Source: Streptomyces viridochromogenes (GTDB lineage Bacteria; Actinomycetota; Actinomycetes; Streptomycetales; Streptomycetaceae). From it: a stretch of DNA of 64,000 nt. The notes beneath the pieces were generated by a model. That model searched no databases, was not told the origin of the DNA, and saw nothing but the letters and a program-made list of their open reading frames with translations. Location: positions 62,001 to 126,000 of the forward strand of contig NZ_LGUR01000241.1 of NCBI RefSeq assembly GCF_001270495.1. Direction: 5' to 3'. Within the stretch, counting starts at the first letter, position 1. Each line of letters opens with the position of its first letter. Positions 44,105-53,028 of this stretch are shown here, one piece after another. A program made the translations under genes and the position numbers.

Positions 44105-44833
44105 TTACCCGAAGGTGGACGGGGCTCCAAAACGGGTATCGGTGCCGAGGAGCGCGGGGAGTTCGGCGAGGGAGGCGATCCGGTGCGGTCCGCCGGGGGC
44201 GTCAGCGCTGGTGTACACGCCGTCACGGTCGATCCAGACCGACAGCAGCCCGGCCTCCGCGGCGCCGCGCCCGTCGATCTCCGGGTGATCACCGACGTAC
44301 GCCACCTGGTGCGGGGCGAGCTCCAGGGCGGTGCAGGCGGCATGGAAGGCGCCGGCCTCCGGCTTGGAGACGCCGAGCTCGGCGGCGCAGAGGATGGCCT
44401 CGAAGCGGTGGTGGACGCCGAGCACGCGCAGTTTGCGGTCCTGGACGTGGATGCTGGAGTTGGACAGCACCGCGTGCCGGTGGCTGGCCGCGAGGGCGTC
44501 CAGGACCGGGAGGACGTCCGGGAAGAGGGCCCATGCGGTCTCGTAGTGCGCGACGTACCGCTGGAACCACGCGTCGGCCTCCGCGTCGCTCAGCTCCTCC
44601 CCCAGGAACACCCGCACCCGGTCCCGGCGCTGCCCCTGGAAGTCGACCTCCCCGGCCGAGAACCGCGCCCACTGCTGGTCGGTGATCGCCCTCCAGCGCA
44701 CGATGGCCTGCTCGACGCTGTCGTACGCGTCCAGCAGCCCCTCGGCCGCCAGATGCAGACGCATTCCGGCGCGGTCGGCCCCCGTGTAGTCGAAGAGGGT
44801 GTCGTCGACGTCCCAGACAACGGCTCTGATCAC
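44105..44833 (-). CDS. HAD-family hydrolase
   Basis: A 242-residue haloacid dehalogenase-superfamily phosphatase. Motif I is WDVDDTLFDYTG with nucleophile Asp near residue 8-9. The helical cap spans about 16-95. Motif II is the LSNSS segment, motif III the K of GVSKPEAGAFHAAC, and motif IV VGDHPEIDGRGAAEAG. The substrate is unknown; close homologues are annotated as phosphoglycolate phosphatase-like. GTG 44833 (VIRAVVWDVDDT) is chosen because the nucleophile motif follows at once; upstream frames are longer but unsupported. Confidence 0.88.
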   Translation of the reverse strand: MIRAVVWDVDDTLFDYTGADRAGMRLHLAAEGLLDAYDSVEQAIVRWRAITDQQWARFSAGEVDFQGQRRDRVRVFLGEELSDAEADAWFQRYVAHYETAWALFPDVLPVLDALAASHRHAVLSNSSIHVQDRKLRVLGVHHRFEAILCAAELGVSKPEAGAFHAACTALELAPHQVAYVGDHPEIDGRGAAEAGLLSVWIDRDGVYTSADAPGGPHRIASLAELPALLGTDTRFGAPSTFG

Positions 44834-44858
44834 CCTGACAGACTGGCACACCGGGGCC

Positions 44859-45144
44859 ATGAGCGAGTACCGCATCCAGATCACCGTGGAGGGCCCGTGC
44901 GACGTACGAAGCACTGCCCGAGGAGCGTCGAGCCCATCTGGACAGGGCCGTGCGGATACTGGCGCGTGACCCGTTCCGCAAGAACGCGACCGCGCAGCTC
45001 GGTCCCGACGAGCACCTGCGCAAGGCGTACGTAGCGCCCGGTGTGCTGCTGGGGTACATGGTCGCGGGAGCCGTCATGGTCATCGTCGTACTGGAGATCT
45101 TTGACGAGTTCGCGTACCTGATCGACGAGACCGGCGCGGTCTGA
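44859..45144 (+). pseudogene. Small membrane protein gene with an apparent frameshift
   Basis: An ATG at 44859 opens MSEYRIQITVEGPCD, then the frame must shift by one base (about 44903-44910) to continue as YEALPEERRAHLDRAVRILA and a hydrophobic segment LLGYMVAGAVMVIVVLEIF, ending at 45144. The two parts read as one small protein of about 94 residues with one membrane segment. The second part alone has a GTG at 44950 without a ribosome site. Either the gene is broken or the sequence has a single-base error. Confidence 0.5.
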
Positions 45145-45154
45145 GACGGACGCG

Positions 45155-45190
45155 TGAGGGGCGGCACCGAGATCCGGGTGCCGCCCCTCA
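45155..45190. terminator. Bidirectional terminator at gltX 3' end
   Basis: A perfect 14-bp stem TGAGGGGCGGCACC / GGTGCCGCCCCTCA with an 8-base loop, between convergent genes. Confidence 0.9.
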
Positions 45191-45204
45191 GGTATGTGGG
45201 AGTA

Positions 45205-46680
45205 CTACGCCGCCAGCCTCGCCAGCGCCGCGTCGATGCGGGCCAGGGTCGTGTCCTTGCCCAGGACCTCCAGGGACTCGAACAGGGGCAGGCCGACGGT
45301 GCGGCCGGTGACGGCGACGCGGACCGGGGCCTGGGCCTTGCCGAGCTTGAGGCCGTGGGCCTCGCCGGCCGCCAGGACGGCCTCCTTCAGGGACTCGGCC
45401 GAGGTCCAGTCGGCCGCCTCCAGCTTCTCGCGCGCGGTGCGCAGGAGGGCGTCCGACCCCTCCTTCATGGCCTTCGTCCAGCTCACCTCGTCGAAGACCG
45501 GCTCGGCGAGGAAGAGGAAGTCGACGTTGTCCGTGATCTCGGAGAGGACCTTCAGACGCGTCTGGGCGTGCGGGGCGATCGCGTGCCACTTGGCCTCGTC
45601 GAAGTCCTCCGGCGCCCAGGGGGCGAACGGGGCCTTCAGCCAGGGCGCGCAGCGCTCCGTGAAGTCCTTCACGTCGAGCAGACGGATGTGGTCGCCGTTG
45701 ATCGACTCGCACTTCTTCAGGTCGAAGCGGGCCGGGTTGGGCTGCACGTCCGTGACGTCGAAGGCCGCGACCATCTCGTCCATCGTGAAGATGTCCTGGT
45801 CGGCGGAGAGCGACCAGCCGAGGAGGGAGAGGTAGTTGAGGAGGCCCTCCGGCAGGAAGCCGCGCTCGCGGTAGAGGTTCAGCGACGACTCGGGGTCACG
45901 CTTGGAGAGCTTCTTGTTGCCCTCGCCCATCACGTACGGCAGGTGGCCGAACTGCGGGATGCCCTTGGCGACGCCCAGCTCCATCAGCGCCTTGTACAGG
46001 GCGATCTGACGGGGTGTCGAGGAGAGCAGGTCCTCGCCGCGCAGGACGTGGGTGATCTCCATCAGGGCGTCGTCGACCGGGTTGACGAGGGTGTACAGCG
46101 GGGCGCCGTTCGCGCGGACGATGCCGTAGTCCGGGACGTTCTCCGGGGTGAAGGTCAGCTCGCCGCGGACCAGGTCCGTGAAGGTGATCGTCTCGTCGGG
46201 CATGCGGAAACGGACGATGGGCGTACGGCCCTGGGCCTTGTACTCCTCGACCTGCGCGCCGGTCAGGTCGCGGCAGTGACCGTCGTAGCCGGAGGGCTTG
46301 CCGGCGGCGCGGGCGGCCTCGCGGCGGGTGTCCAGCTCCTCCTGGGAGCAGTAGCAGTAGTACGCGTGGCCGCCGTCCAGCAGCTTCTGCGCGATCTCCT
46401 TGTAGCGGTCCATGCGCTGCGACTGGCGGTACGGCGCGTGCGGGCCGCCGACCTCGGGGCCCTCGTCCCAGTCGAAGCCCAGCCAGCGCATCGAGTCGAG
46501 CAGCTGGTTGTAGGACTCCTCGGAGTCGCGGGCCGCGTCGGTGTCCTCGATGCGGAAGACGAGCGTGCCCTGGTGGTGCTTGGCGAACGCCCAGTTGAAC
46601 AGGGCGGTGCGGACCAGGCCCACATGGGGGTTACCGGTGGGCGAGGGGCAGAAACGTACGCGGACGGGTGCGCTAGCCAC
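45205..46680 (-). CDS. gltX: Glutamyl-tRNA synthetase
   Basis: A 491-residue class I synthetase that charges tRNA-Glu (and in actinobacteria tRNA-Gln, for later amidation). HIGH motif region is CPSPTGNPHVG near residue 11; the KMSKS-like motif is KKLSKRD near 253. FRIEDTDAARDSEES and HVLRGEDLLSSTPRQ are typical. The start chosen is GTG 46680, inside the last codons of the FAH gene, with AAGG upstream; a TTG three codons earlier is possible. Its location close to the Glu/Gln tRNA cluster is notable. It is coupled to the FAH gene. Confidence 0.95.
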   Translation of the reverse strand: MASAPVRVRFCPSPTGNPHVGLVRTALFNWAFAKHHQGTLVFRIEDTDAARDSEESYNQLLDSMRWLGFDWDEGPEVGGPHAPYRQSQRMDRYKEIAQKLLDGGHAYYCYCSQEELDTRREAARAAGKPSGYDGHCRDLTGAQVEEYKAQGRTPIVRFRMPDETITFTDLVRGELTFTPENVPDYGIVRANGAPLYTLVNPVDDALMEITHVLRGEDLLSSTPRQIALYKALMELGVAKGIPQFGHLPYVMGEGNKKLSKRDPESSLNLYRERGFLPEGLLNYLSLLGWSLSADQDIFTMDEMVAAFDVTDVQPNPARFDLKKCESINGDHIRLLDVKDFTERCAPWLKAPFAPWAPEDFDEAKWHAIAPHAQTRLKVLSEITDNVDFLFLAEPVFDEVSWTKAMKEGSDALLRTAREKLEAADWTSAESLKEAVLAAGEAHGLKLGKAQAPVRVAVTGRTVGLPLFESLEVLGKDTTLARIDAALARLAA

Positions 46681-47458
46681 GCTTGACAACCTTGTTGGTG
46701 AGAGTGCCGATGCCTTCGATGGTGACGGCGACCTCGTCGCCGACGGTGAGCGGCCCGACGCCTGCCGGGGTGCCCGTGAGGATCACGTCGCCGGGGAGCA
46801 GCGTCATGGCCTCGGAGATGTTGACGATCAGATCCTCGATCGGGTGGATCATCTCGCTGGTGCGGCCGAGCTGGCGTTGTTCGCCGTTGACCGTGAGCTG
46901 GATGGTCAGGTCGGCGGCCGTTTCGAGGGCCAGGTCCGTCTCCACCCAGGGGCCCAGCGGGCAGGAGGAGTCGAAGCCCTTGGCCCGGGCCCACTGCTTC
47001 TCGCGCTTCTGGACGTCACGGGCGGTGATGTCGTTGGCGCAGGTGAAGCCGAAGATCACGTCCTTGACGCGGTCGCGCGGGACCTCGCGGCACATACGGC
47101 CGATGACGACGGCCAGTTCGGCCTCGTGGTGGAGGTCCTCGGTGAAGGACGGGTACTGGATCTCGTCGCCGGGGCCGATCACCGAGGTCGACGGCTTGAA
47201 GAAGGCGAACGGGGCGTCGGGCACCTCGTTGCCGAGTTCGCGCGCGTGCTCGGCGTAGTTGCGGCCGAAGGCCACGACCTTGTTGGGGAGCACCGGCGGC
47301 AGCAGCCTGACCTTGCTCAACGGCACCTTCGTACCGGAGAGCTCGAAGTCCGCGAACGGGATGCCCTTGATGATGTCGAGGACGAGCTCGTCCGGCTTGT
47401 CGCCCTCGACCGCGCCGAAGGCGACGTTCCCGTCGATGGAGAATCTGGCGATGCGCAC
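46673..47458 (-). CDS. Fumarylacetoacetate hydrolase (FAH) family protein
   Basis: A 261-residue FAH-fold hydrolase. Metal-binding residues appear in HHEAELAVVIG (Glu-x-Glu) and the later GFTCANDITARDVQ. KVVAFGRNYAEHARELG and DVILTGTPAGVGPL are the family hallmarks. Substrates in this family range from acylpyruvates to oxaloacetate; none can be assigned. The 3' end overlaps gltX by 8 bp, so the pair is an operon. GTG start with AGGA upstream. Confidence 0.9.
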   Translation of the reverse strand: MRIARFSIDGNVAFGAVEGDKPDELVLDIIKGIPFADFELSGTKVPLSKVRLLPPVLPNKVVAFGRNYAEHARELGNEVPDAPFAFFKPSTSVIGPGDEIQYPSFTEDLHHEAELAVVIGRMCREVPRDRVKDVIFGFTCANDITARDVQKREKQWARAKGFDSSCPLGPWVETDLALETAADLTIQLTVNGEQRQLGRTSEMIHPIEDLIVNISEAMTLLPGDVILTGTPAGVGPLTVGDEVAVTIEGIGTLTNKVVKRG

Positions 47459-47585
47459 GGGATCCTGCGCCCCTCACTTAGGCCGGCTGGAGTCTGACGC
47501 TCCAGGCTAACGCGGGGAGGGGCGGGCGCCTCGCGCATTACCGCCGTACGCGGGCGCTTTGAGTGATCCGGGGGCGGCGCGCGTA

Positions 47586-47771
47586 CTACCCGGCGACGGA
47601 GGCCGTGGCGGGGGCCTCCATGAGGATGGTGCGCCTGGGGTTGGCGGTCTGGGTCGGGAGGTCGACGGAGTGCTCCTGCTCCGGGGTGTGCAGGGCGTCG
47701 GCGTCCTCGAGGTGCGCCAGCGTCGTGCGCCGCGGGTTGGCTATGTTGTGGAACATCATCGTCGTCTTCAC
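47586..47771 (-). CDS. Small peptide with duplicated NPRRT motif (hypothetical)
   Basis: A 61-residue ORF from GTG 47771 to TAG 47586. It contains ANPRRTTL (residues 11-18) and ANPRRTIL (43-50), separated by an acidic segment EDADALHTPEQEHS. Codon third positions are GC-rich as in real genes. There is no signal peptide, Cys or membrane segment. The ribosome site is weak, and one of the internal ATGs (residues 5 or 6) may be the true start. A duplicated short motif in a small acidic peptide recalls precursor peptides with leader and core, but no modifying enzyme is nearby. I do not recognise it. Confidence 0.5.
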   Translation of the reverse strand: MKTTMMFHNIANPRRTTLAHLEDADALHTPEQEHSVDLPTQTANPRRTILMEAPATASVAG

Positions 47772-47845
47772 GGTTGTACGTGACCCTGTCCTGTTCGGGG
47801 CGCCGGTGGAGCCTGGTCTCGCGCGGGCGCGGGGTTGTCAAAGTC

Positions 47846-47858
47846 TTACATGATGTAA
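47846..47858. promoter_or_regulatory. Palindrome TTACATGATGTAA upstream of the NPRRT peptide and cvnA1
   Basis: A 13-base inverted repeat (TTACAT-G-ATGTAA) in the divergent region between the small peptide gene and the first conservon. A TTGACA reads toward the peptide gene at 47841-47836. The rest of the 598-bp gap 47772-48369 has no clear gene and probably holds the cvnA1 promoter. Confidence 0.45.
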
Positions 47859-48369
47859 AGCGTCAGGCTAAACATGCGGTTCCCCTCCACAGCGGTGAAG
47901 ACCCCTTGATCGGTATGTGAGTTTGCTCACGACTCCAAGGGCAAAACGGTCAATTCAGGCGGGCAATCCACCCCCGCGAAACGGACATTGACCCCCTGAA
48001 GCCATCATTCCGCTCCTGATCATGGCGACTGGGACACCTCTCGCAGCCGGGCGGCTCGCGGGCATAAGTCCGCTTTGGCCGGGATCAGTTTCTACGGCAG
48101 GTAATCTCGCCCTCACGTGGTGTCACGTATGTCACGGCTCGACCTACGGGCCTTGTTGGAGATCCTGCACTGTGCTGGAATTCCACGGACCGCCGCAGGA
48201 TCGAGCCGGCGCACAGGGGGCGCACCGAGCGCCTGGTGGCGGCGAGAAGGGGGAGCCAGCGCCGGTCACTCACGACCACCCGGGAGCGTGTTCAGGACGC
48301 TCCCATAACGCCGACACCGTGTCCGTCCGTTCACGCGGAAGGGCGCCTGGTCCAGAGGTTGCGACGCTA

Positions 48370-51300
48370 GTGCAGGGACGTTTCAAGAGGGATGGCAGCG
48401 CTTCGGCGGAGCCGGAGCACGGCGGGACCGACCGAGGTCCCTCGACCCAGCACGCCCAGAACCAGGGCCCGGCCCCGTCCGTCGACGGCGGTGAGCGCTC
48501 CGGGCGCCCCGCCGTGTCGGCGTCCCCGGGGACGGCGGGCCCTTCCGCGCCGGCCGGGAAGAAGGCCCCCAAGGGCAGCACTGGCCCCGGCGCGCGAATA
48601 GCCCTGCGCAACTGGCGCATCTCCACGCGACTGGTGGCGCTGCTGACGCTCCCCGTGGTCGCGGCCACCTCGCTGGGCGCCCTGCGCATCAGCGACAACA
48701 TGGACGACATCCAGCAGCTCGACAACATGAAGCTGCTGACGGACATGACCAAGCGGGCCACCGAGCTCGCCGCGGCGCTCCAGGAGGAGCGCGACCAGTC
48801 CGCCGGTCCGCTCGCGCACGGCGCCAAGGCGACCGACTACACGGTCAAGGGGTACCGGGACAAGACGGACCGGGCAGCCGACAGCTTCCGGGAAGCCTCC
48901 GAAGAGGTCGACAACAACAGCCAGGGCAGCAACCTCAAGGGCGTCCGGGACAACCTCGTCCAACTCGTCGGCGACCTGAACAACATCGCGAAGATCCGCA
49001 ACACGGCCTACGAGGCCAAGGACAACTCCACGCAGACCGTGGAGGCCTACCACCGTCTGATCACCAACCTGCTGGGTCTCTCGCAGGACATGGCGGAGGC
49101 GACCAGCAACCCGGAGATGATCCAGAGCACGCGTGCCCTGGCGGCCTTCTCCACCGCCAAGGAGTACGCGTCCATCCAGCGCGCGGTCCTCGCGGCGGCA
49201 CTGCCCGCGAACAACGACAGCGTCGGTGACCTCTCCGAGAACGACCGGCTCTACGCCGAGTCGGCGCTGACGAGCCAGCGGTCCGAGCTGAAGAGCTTCC
49301 GGAGCATCTACGGCACCCAGGGCGCCGCCGACCTGCTCAAGTCCATCGAATCGGGCAACCCGACGATCACGGCCAGCGACAAGTACGCCAACCGTGCGCT
49401 CGGCAACCCCAACGCCCTGGACGACCTGGAGAAGCGCTCCTACCGGGACTGGGTCGACGACAGCACCACCAAGATCCAGCAGATGCGCGCCATCGAGACG
49501 ACGCTGCTGGAGGACATGGAGCAGAAGGCCCGCGAGCTGCGCAACGAGTCGGAGCGCGAGGCGATCATCTCCGGTGCGCTGATCCTGCTCGTGCTCGGTG
49601 TCTCGCTGGTCGGCGCGTTCGTGGTGGCCCGCTCCATGATCCGCTCGCTGCGCCGCCTGGAGGAGACCGCCACCAAGGTCGCCCAGGACCGGCTGCCCGA
49701 GCTGGTCAAGCAGCTGTCCGAGTCGGACCCGCAGGACGTCGACACCTCCGTCGAGTCGGTCGGTGTGCACTCCCGGGACGAGATCGGCCAGGTGGCCGCG
49801 GCCTTCGACGACGTGCACCGCGAGGCGGTCCGCCTCGCCGCCGAGCAGGCCCTGCTGCGGGGCAACGTCAACGCGATGTTCACCAACCTCTCGCGCCGCT
49901 CCCAGGGCCTCATCCAGCGTCAGCTGTCGCTCATCTCCGAACTGGAGTCCCGCGAGGCCGACCCGGACCAGCTGTCCTCGCTGTTCAAGCTCGACCACCT
50001 CGCGACGCGTATGCGCCGTAACGGTGAGAACCTCCTCGTCCTCGCCGGTGAGGAGCCCGGCCGTCGCTGGACCCGCCCGGTCCCGCTGGTCGACGTGCTC
50101 CGTGCCGCCGCGTCCGAGGTGGAGCAGTACGAGCGGATCGAGCTGGCCTCCGTGCCGACCACCGAGGTCGCCGGCCGCGTCGTCAACGACCTCGTGCACC
50201 TCCTCGCCGAGCTCCTGGAGAACGCCACCTCGTTCTCCTCCCCGCAGACCAAGGTCAAGGTCACCGGTCACGCGCTGCCCGACGGCCGCGTCCTGATCGA
50301 GATCCACGACACCGGCATCGGCCTCTCCCCCGAGGACCTCGCCGCGATCAACGAGCGGCTCGCCTCGCCGCCCACCGTGGACGTCTCCGTCTCCCGCCGC
50401 ATGGGCCTCTTCGTGGTCGGCCGGCTGTCGCAGCGGCACGGCATCCGCATCCAGCTGCGCCCGTCCGACTCCGGCGGTACGACCGCGCTGGTCATGCTGC
50501 CCGTCGACGTCGCCCAGGGCGGCAAGAAGCCCGCTCCGGGCAAGCCCGGTCCGGGCGGTCCCGGTGGTTCCGGTGGCCCGGCCGCCGCGCAGGCCGCCGC
50601 CGGTGCGGCTGCCGCCCGTCGCCAGGCCCAGTCCGGTGGCGGTTCCCTCGGCGCGGGTGCGCCGGGTGGCGGCGCCCTCGGTGCCGGCCAGTCCGGCGGA
50701 GGCCGGCTCGGTGCCGGTCAGGGTCCGCGGGCCGCGCTGCCGGGACGTGACGGCGGCGGGCTTCCGGGCGGACCGGGTGCACCGCGTGGGCCGCAGGGTC
50801 CGGGCGGCACGCCGCCGCAGGGCCGCCCGGCTCCCGCGGGTGCCGGCGCCGGCTTCGGCGGCCAGGCCCCGGGCGCTCCGCAGGGGCTGCAGGCCGCGGG
50901 TACGGGTCAGGACCCGTTCGGCGCGGGCCAGGACCCCTTCGGCGGCTCCCGTGGCGCGAACCCCGGCCGCGAGCAGTCCCCACCCCCCGGTGCCGAGAAG
51001 GGTCGCCGTGGTCGCCAGCCGCAGCTTCCGCCGCGCGGTGGTCCGCGTGCCGAGCTGCCCGGCGGCAACCAGCCGTCCCGCCCCAGCTGGAGCGACGAGA
51101 ACGCGCAGCCGCCGGTGCCGCGTGCCTCGCTCGACACCCCGCGCGGGCACGACGAGGACCCCGCACAGCAGACCTCCCGGATGCCGCGGATCGACGACCG
51201 TCAGGGCCCCGGCTCGCCGGCTGCCACGTCGGAGTTCGCCCGCCCGGACTACGACGCCCAGGCCCCGGGTGCGTACAACCCGCAGAGCACGGGCCAGTTC

Positions 51301-52092
51301 CCCGACCCCGGCGCGAACGAACCGCAGGGCACGGGTCAGTTCGTCCGCTCGGACGTCTTCGGCGCCCCGAACGGGCAGAACACCCCGTCGCAGCCGGGCC
51401 GGCCGACCGCTCCGCCGGCGTACGACGGCGGCTCCACGGGCCAGCACGCCCTGCCCGGCCGCCAGAGCCCCGAATCCACCGGTCAGTTCGAGCGGCCCCA
51501 GGTCAACGGCACGTACGGCGGCGGTTCCGGCTACGGTGCCCCGCAGCCCCCGGTCCCGGCCCCGGCGCGTCCGCAGCAGCGGCCCGCCCGGCAGGAGCCC
51601 GAGGCCCTGCCGCCGGCGACGGGTCCCGGTGACGGGCGTACTCCGCTGTACGACACGCTGGAGACCAACTGGTTCCACGGCGGCCCGCAGGGACGCCAGC
51701 CCGGCGCCAACGGCTCGGCTCCGGCTTCCGCTCCGCAGGAGCCGCAGGCTCCGGCGGCTCCATCGCAGCCGTCCTCCGCTCCCCAGCGGACCTCATCGAC
51801 CGCCTGGCGCAGCTCGCCGAACGACGACCTCGTCCGGCAGGCGGAACGCGTCCGGCAACCGGCCGCCGGCGGTGTCACCACCTCCGGTCTGCCGCGCCGG
51901 GTGCCCAGGGCGAACCTCGTCCCGGGTACGGCTCAGCAGCAACAGCACCAATCCGGTCCGGCTGTCTCGCGTGCGCCTGACGACGTACGCGGCCGGCTGA
52001 CCAATCTCCGTCGGGGTATCGCGCAAGGTCGTCAGGTCGGTAACGGCCAGACCGGCAGCTTCCCGAACCCCACTCACCAGCAGGAGCGTTAG
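48370..52092 (+). CDS. cvnA: Conservon protein CvnA, sensor-kinase-like ATPase (first conservon)
   Basis: A 1240-residue membrane sensor. After a polar N-terminus comes a membrane segment at about 86-106 (RLVALLTLPVVAATSLGALR), an external nitrate/nitrite-sensor-like helical domain to about 397, a second segment near 398-424, a HAMP region, then a GHKL ATPase: N-box LLAELLENATSF near 612, G1 DTGIGL near 646 and G2 GGTTALVML. Residues about 716-1240 are Gly/Pro/Gln-rich with STGQF-type repeats. In conservons CvnA is thought to control the CvnD GTPase with CvnB and CvnC. GTG 48370 (VQGRFKRDG) is my preferred start; GTG 48319 is possible. Confidence 0.88.
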   Translation: MQGRFKRDGSASAEPEHGGTDRGPSTQHAQNQGPAPSVDGGERSGRPAVSASPGTAGPSAPAGKKAPKGSTGPGARIALRNWRISTRLVALLTLPVVAATSLGALRISDNMDDIQQLDNMKLLTDMTKRATELAAALQEERDQSAGPLAHGAKATDYTVKGYRDKTDRAADSFREASEEVDNNSQGSNLKGVRDNLVQLVGDLNNIAKIRNTAYEAKDNSTQTVEAYHRLITNLLGLSQDMAEATSNPEMIQSTRALAAFSTAKEYASIQRAVLAAALPANNDSVGDLSENDRLYAESALTSQRSELKSFRSIYGTQGAADLLKSIESGNPTITASDKYANRALGNPNALDDLEKRSYRDWVDDSTTKIQQMRAIETTLLEDMEQKARELRNESEREAIISGALILLVLGVSLVGAFVVARSMIRSLRRLEETATKVAQDRLPELVKQLSESDPQDVDTSVESVGVHSRDEIGQVAAAFDDVHREAVRLAAEQALLRGNVNAMFTNLSRRSQGLIQRQLSLISELESREADPDQLSSLFKLDHLATRMRRNGENLLVLAGEEPGRRWTRPVPLVDVLRAAASEVEQYERIELASVPTTEVAGRVVNDLVHLLAELLENATSFSSPQTKVKVTGHALPDGRVLIEIHDTGIGLSPEDLAAINERLASPPTVDVSVSRRMGLFVVGRLSQRHGIRIQLRPSDSGGTTALVMLPVDVAQGGKKPAPGKPGPGGPGGSGGPAAAQAAAGAAAARRQAQSGGGSLGAGAPGGGALGAGQSGGGRLGAGQGPRAALPGRDGGGLPGGPGAPRGPQGPGGTPPQGRPAPAGAGAGFGGQAPGAPQGLQAAGTGQDPFGAGQDPFGGSRGANPGREQSPPPGAEKGRRGRQPQLPPRGGPRAELPGGNQPSRPSWSDENAQPPVPRASLDTPRGHDEDPAQQTSRMPRIDDRQGPGSPAATSEFARPDYDAQAPGAYNPQSTGQFPDPGANEPQGTGQFVRSDVFGAPNGQNTPSQPGRPTAPPAYDGGSTGQHALPGRQSPESTGQFERPQVNGTYGGGSGYGAPQPPVPAPARPQQRPARQEPEALPPATGPGDGRTPLYDTLETNWFHGGPQGRQPGANGSAPASAPQEPQAPAAPSQPSSAPQRTSSTAWRSSPNDDLVRQAERVRQPAAGGVTTSGLPRRVPRANLVPGTAQQQQHQSGPAVSRAPDDVRGRLTNLRRGIAQGRQVGNGQTGSFPNPTHQQER

Positions 52093-52515
52093 TTGAGCCA
52101 GATGAGCCAGGCGGCACAGAACCTCAACTGGTTGATCACCAACTTCGTGGACAACACCCCAGGGGTGTCCCACACCGTCGTCGTGTCCGCCGACGGCCTG
52201 CTGCTGGCGATGTCGGAGGGCTTCCCGCGCGACCGGGCCGACCAGCTGGCGGCCGTAGCGTCGGGCCTGACCTCCCTCACCGCGGGGGCCTCCCGCATCT
52301 TCGACGGCGGCAACGTGGCACAGACCGTCGTCGAGATGGAGCGGGGATTCCTCTTCCTCATGTCCGTCTCGGACGGCTCGTCGCTCGCCGTCCTGGCACA
52401 CCCCGAATGCGACATCGGCCTTGTCGGCTACGAGATGGCGCTGCTGGTCGACCGGGCGGGTGCGGTGCTCACGCCGGACCTGCGCGCCGAGCTCCAAGGC
52501 AGTCTGCTGCACTGA
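52093..52515 (+). CDS. cvnB: Conservon protein CvnB, roadblock/LC7 domain
   Basis: A 140-residue roadblock/LC7 protein: AAQNLNWLITNFVDNTPGV, then VVVSADGLLLAMSEGF and the ending TPDLRAELQGSLLH. Roadblock proteins of this type act with small GTPases as regulators, here presumably CvnD. The TTG at 52093 directly follows the cvnA stop with GGAG placed correctly; the paralogue uses GTG at the same codon, supporting this start over the ATG at 52102. Confidence 0.93.
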   Translation: MSQMSQAAQNLNWLITNFVDNTPGVSHTVVVSADGLLLAMSEGFPRDRADQLAAVASGLTSLTAGASRIFDGGNVAQTVVEMERGFLFLMSVSDGSSLAVLAHPECDIGLVGYEMALLVDRAGAVLTPDLRAELQGSLLH

Positions 52516-52629
52516 TCACCCTCGGATCCACCCGTCTCACCAAATCACCGTCCGGCGGCCACAATCCCCGCACTGGCCCTCACCCAGACGGCTTGACTGA
52601 CCGACTTGCTGTCCCCGCCCGGAGGATTC

Positions 52630-53028
52630 ATGACCCCGCCCACCGCCTCTCATGATCCGTACGCGGAGCCGTACGAGGATGAGGGCGACCAGCCGCTGGT
52701 ACGTCCGTACGCGATGACCGGCGGCCGGACCCGGCCGCGCTACCAGCTCGCCATCGAGGCCCTGATCAGCACCACGGCCGACCCGGCAGCGCTCATGGGG
52801 CTCCTCCCGGAGCACCAGCGCATCTGCCACCTGTGCCGTGAGGTGAAGTCGGTCGCCGAGGTGTCGGCGCTGCTGTCCATGCCGCTGGGTGTGGCCAGGA
52901 TCCTCGTCGCGGACCTCGCGGAGGCCGGCCTGGTCGCCATCCACCAGCCGGGCGGCGACGAGAACAACGGCGGCGCTCCGGACGTGACGCTGCTCGAAAG
53001 GGTGCTCAGTGGACTTCGCAAGCTCTGA
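52630..53028 (+). CDS. cvnC: Conservon protein CvnC, DUF742
   Basis: A 132-residue DUF742 protein: VRPYAMTGGRTRPRYQLAIE, then EHQRICHLCREVKSVAEVSA (two Cys) and VARILVADLAEAGLVAIHQ, resembling a winged helix. ATG follows GGAGG at 52621. It overlaps cvnD by 20 bp, a fixed feature in both conservons of the window. Confidence 0.92.
   Translation: MTPPTASHDPYAEPYEDEGDQPLVRPYAMTGGRTRPRYQLAIEALISTTADPAALMGLLPEHQRICHLCREVKSVAEVSALLSMPLGVARILVADLAEAGLVAIHQPGGDENNGGAPDVTLLERVLSGLRKL

Noticed and set aside
48367..51678. 1103-codon minus-strand frame across cvnA1, and a similar one at 53790-56795
   Set aside because: Antisense shadows of cvnA genes; low-complexity translation without recognisable domains.
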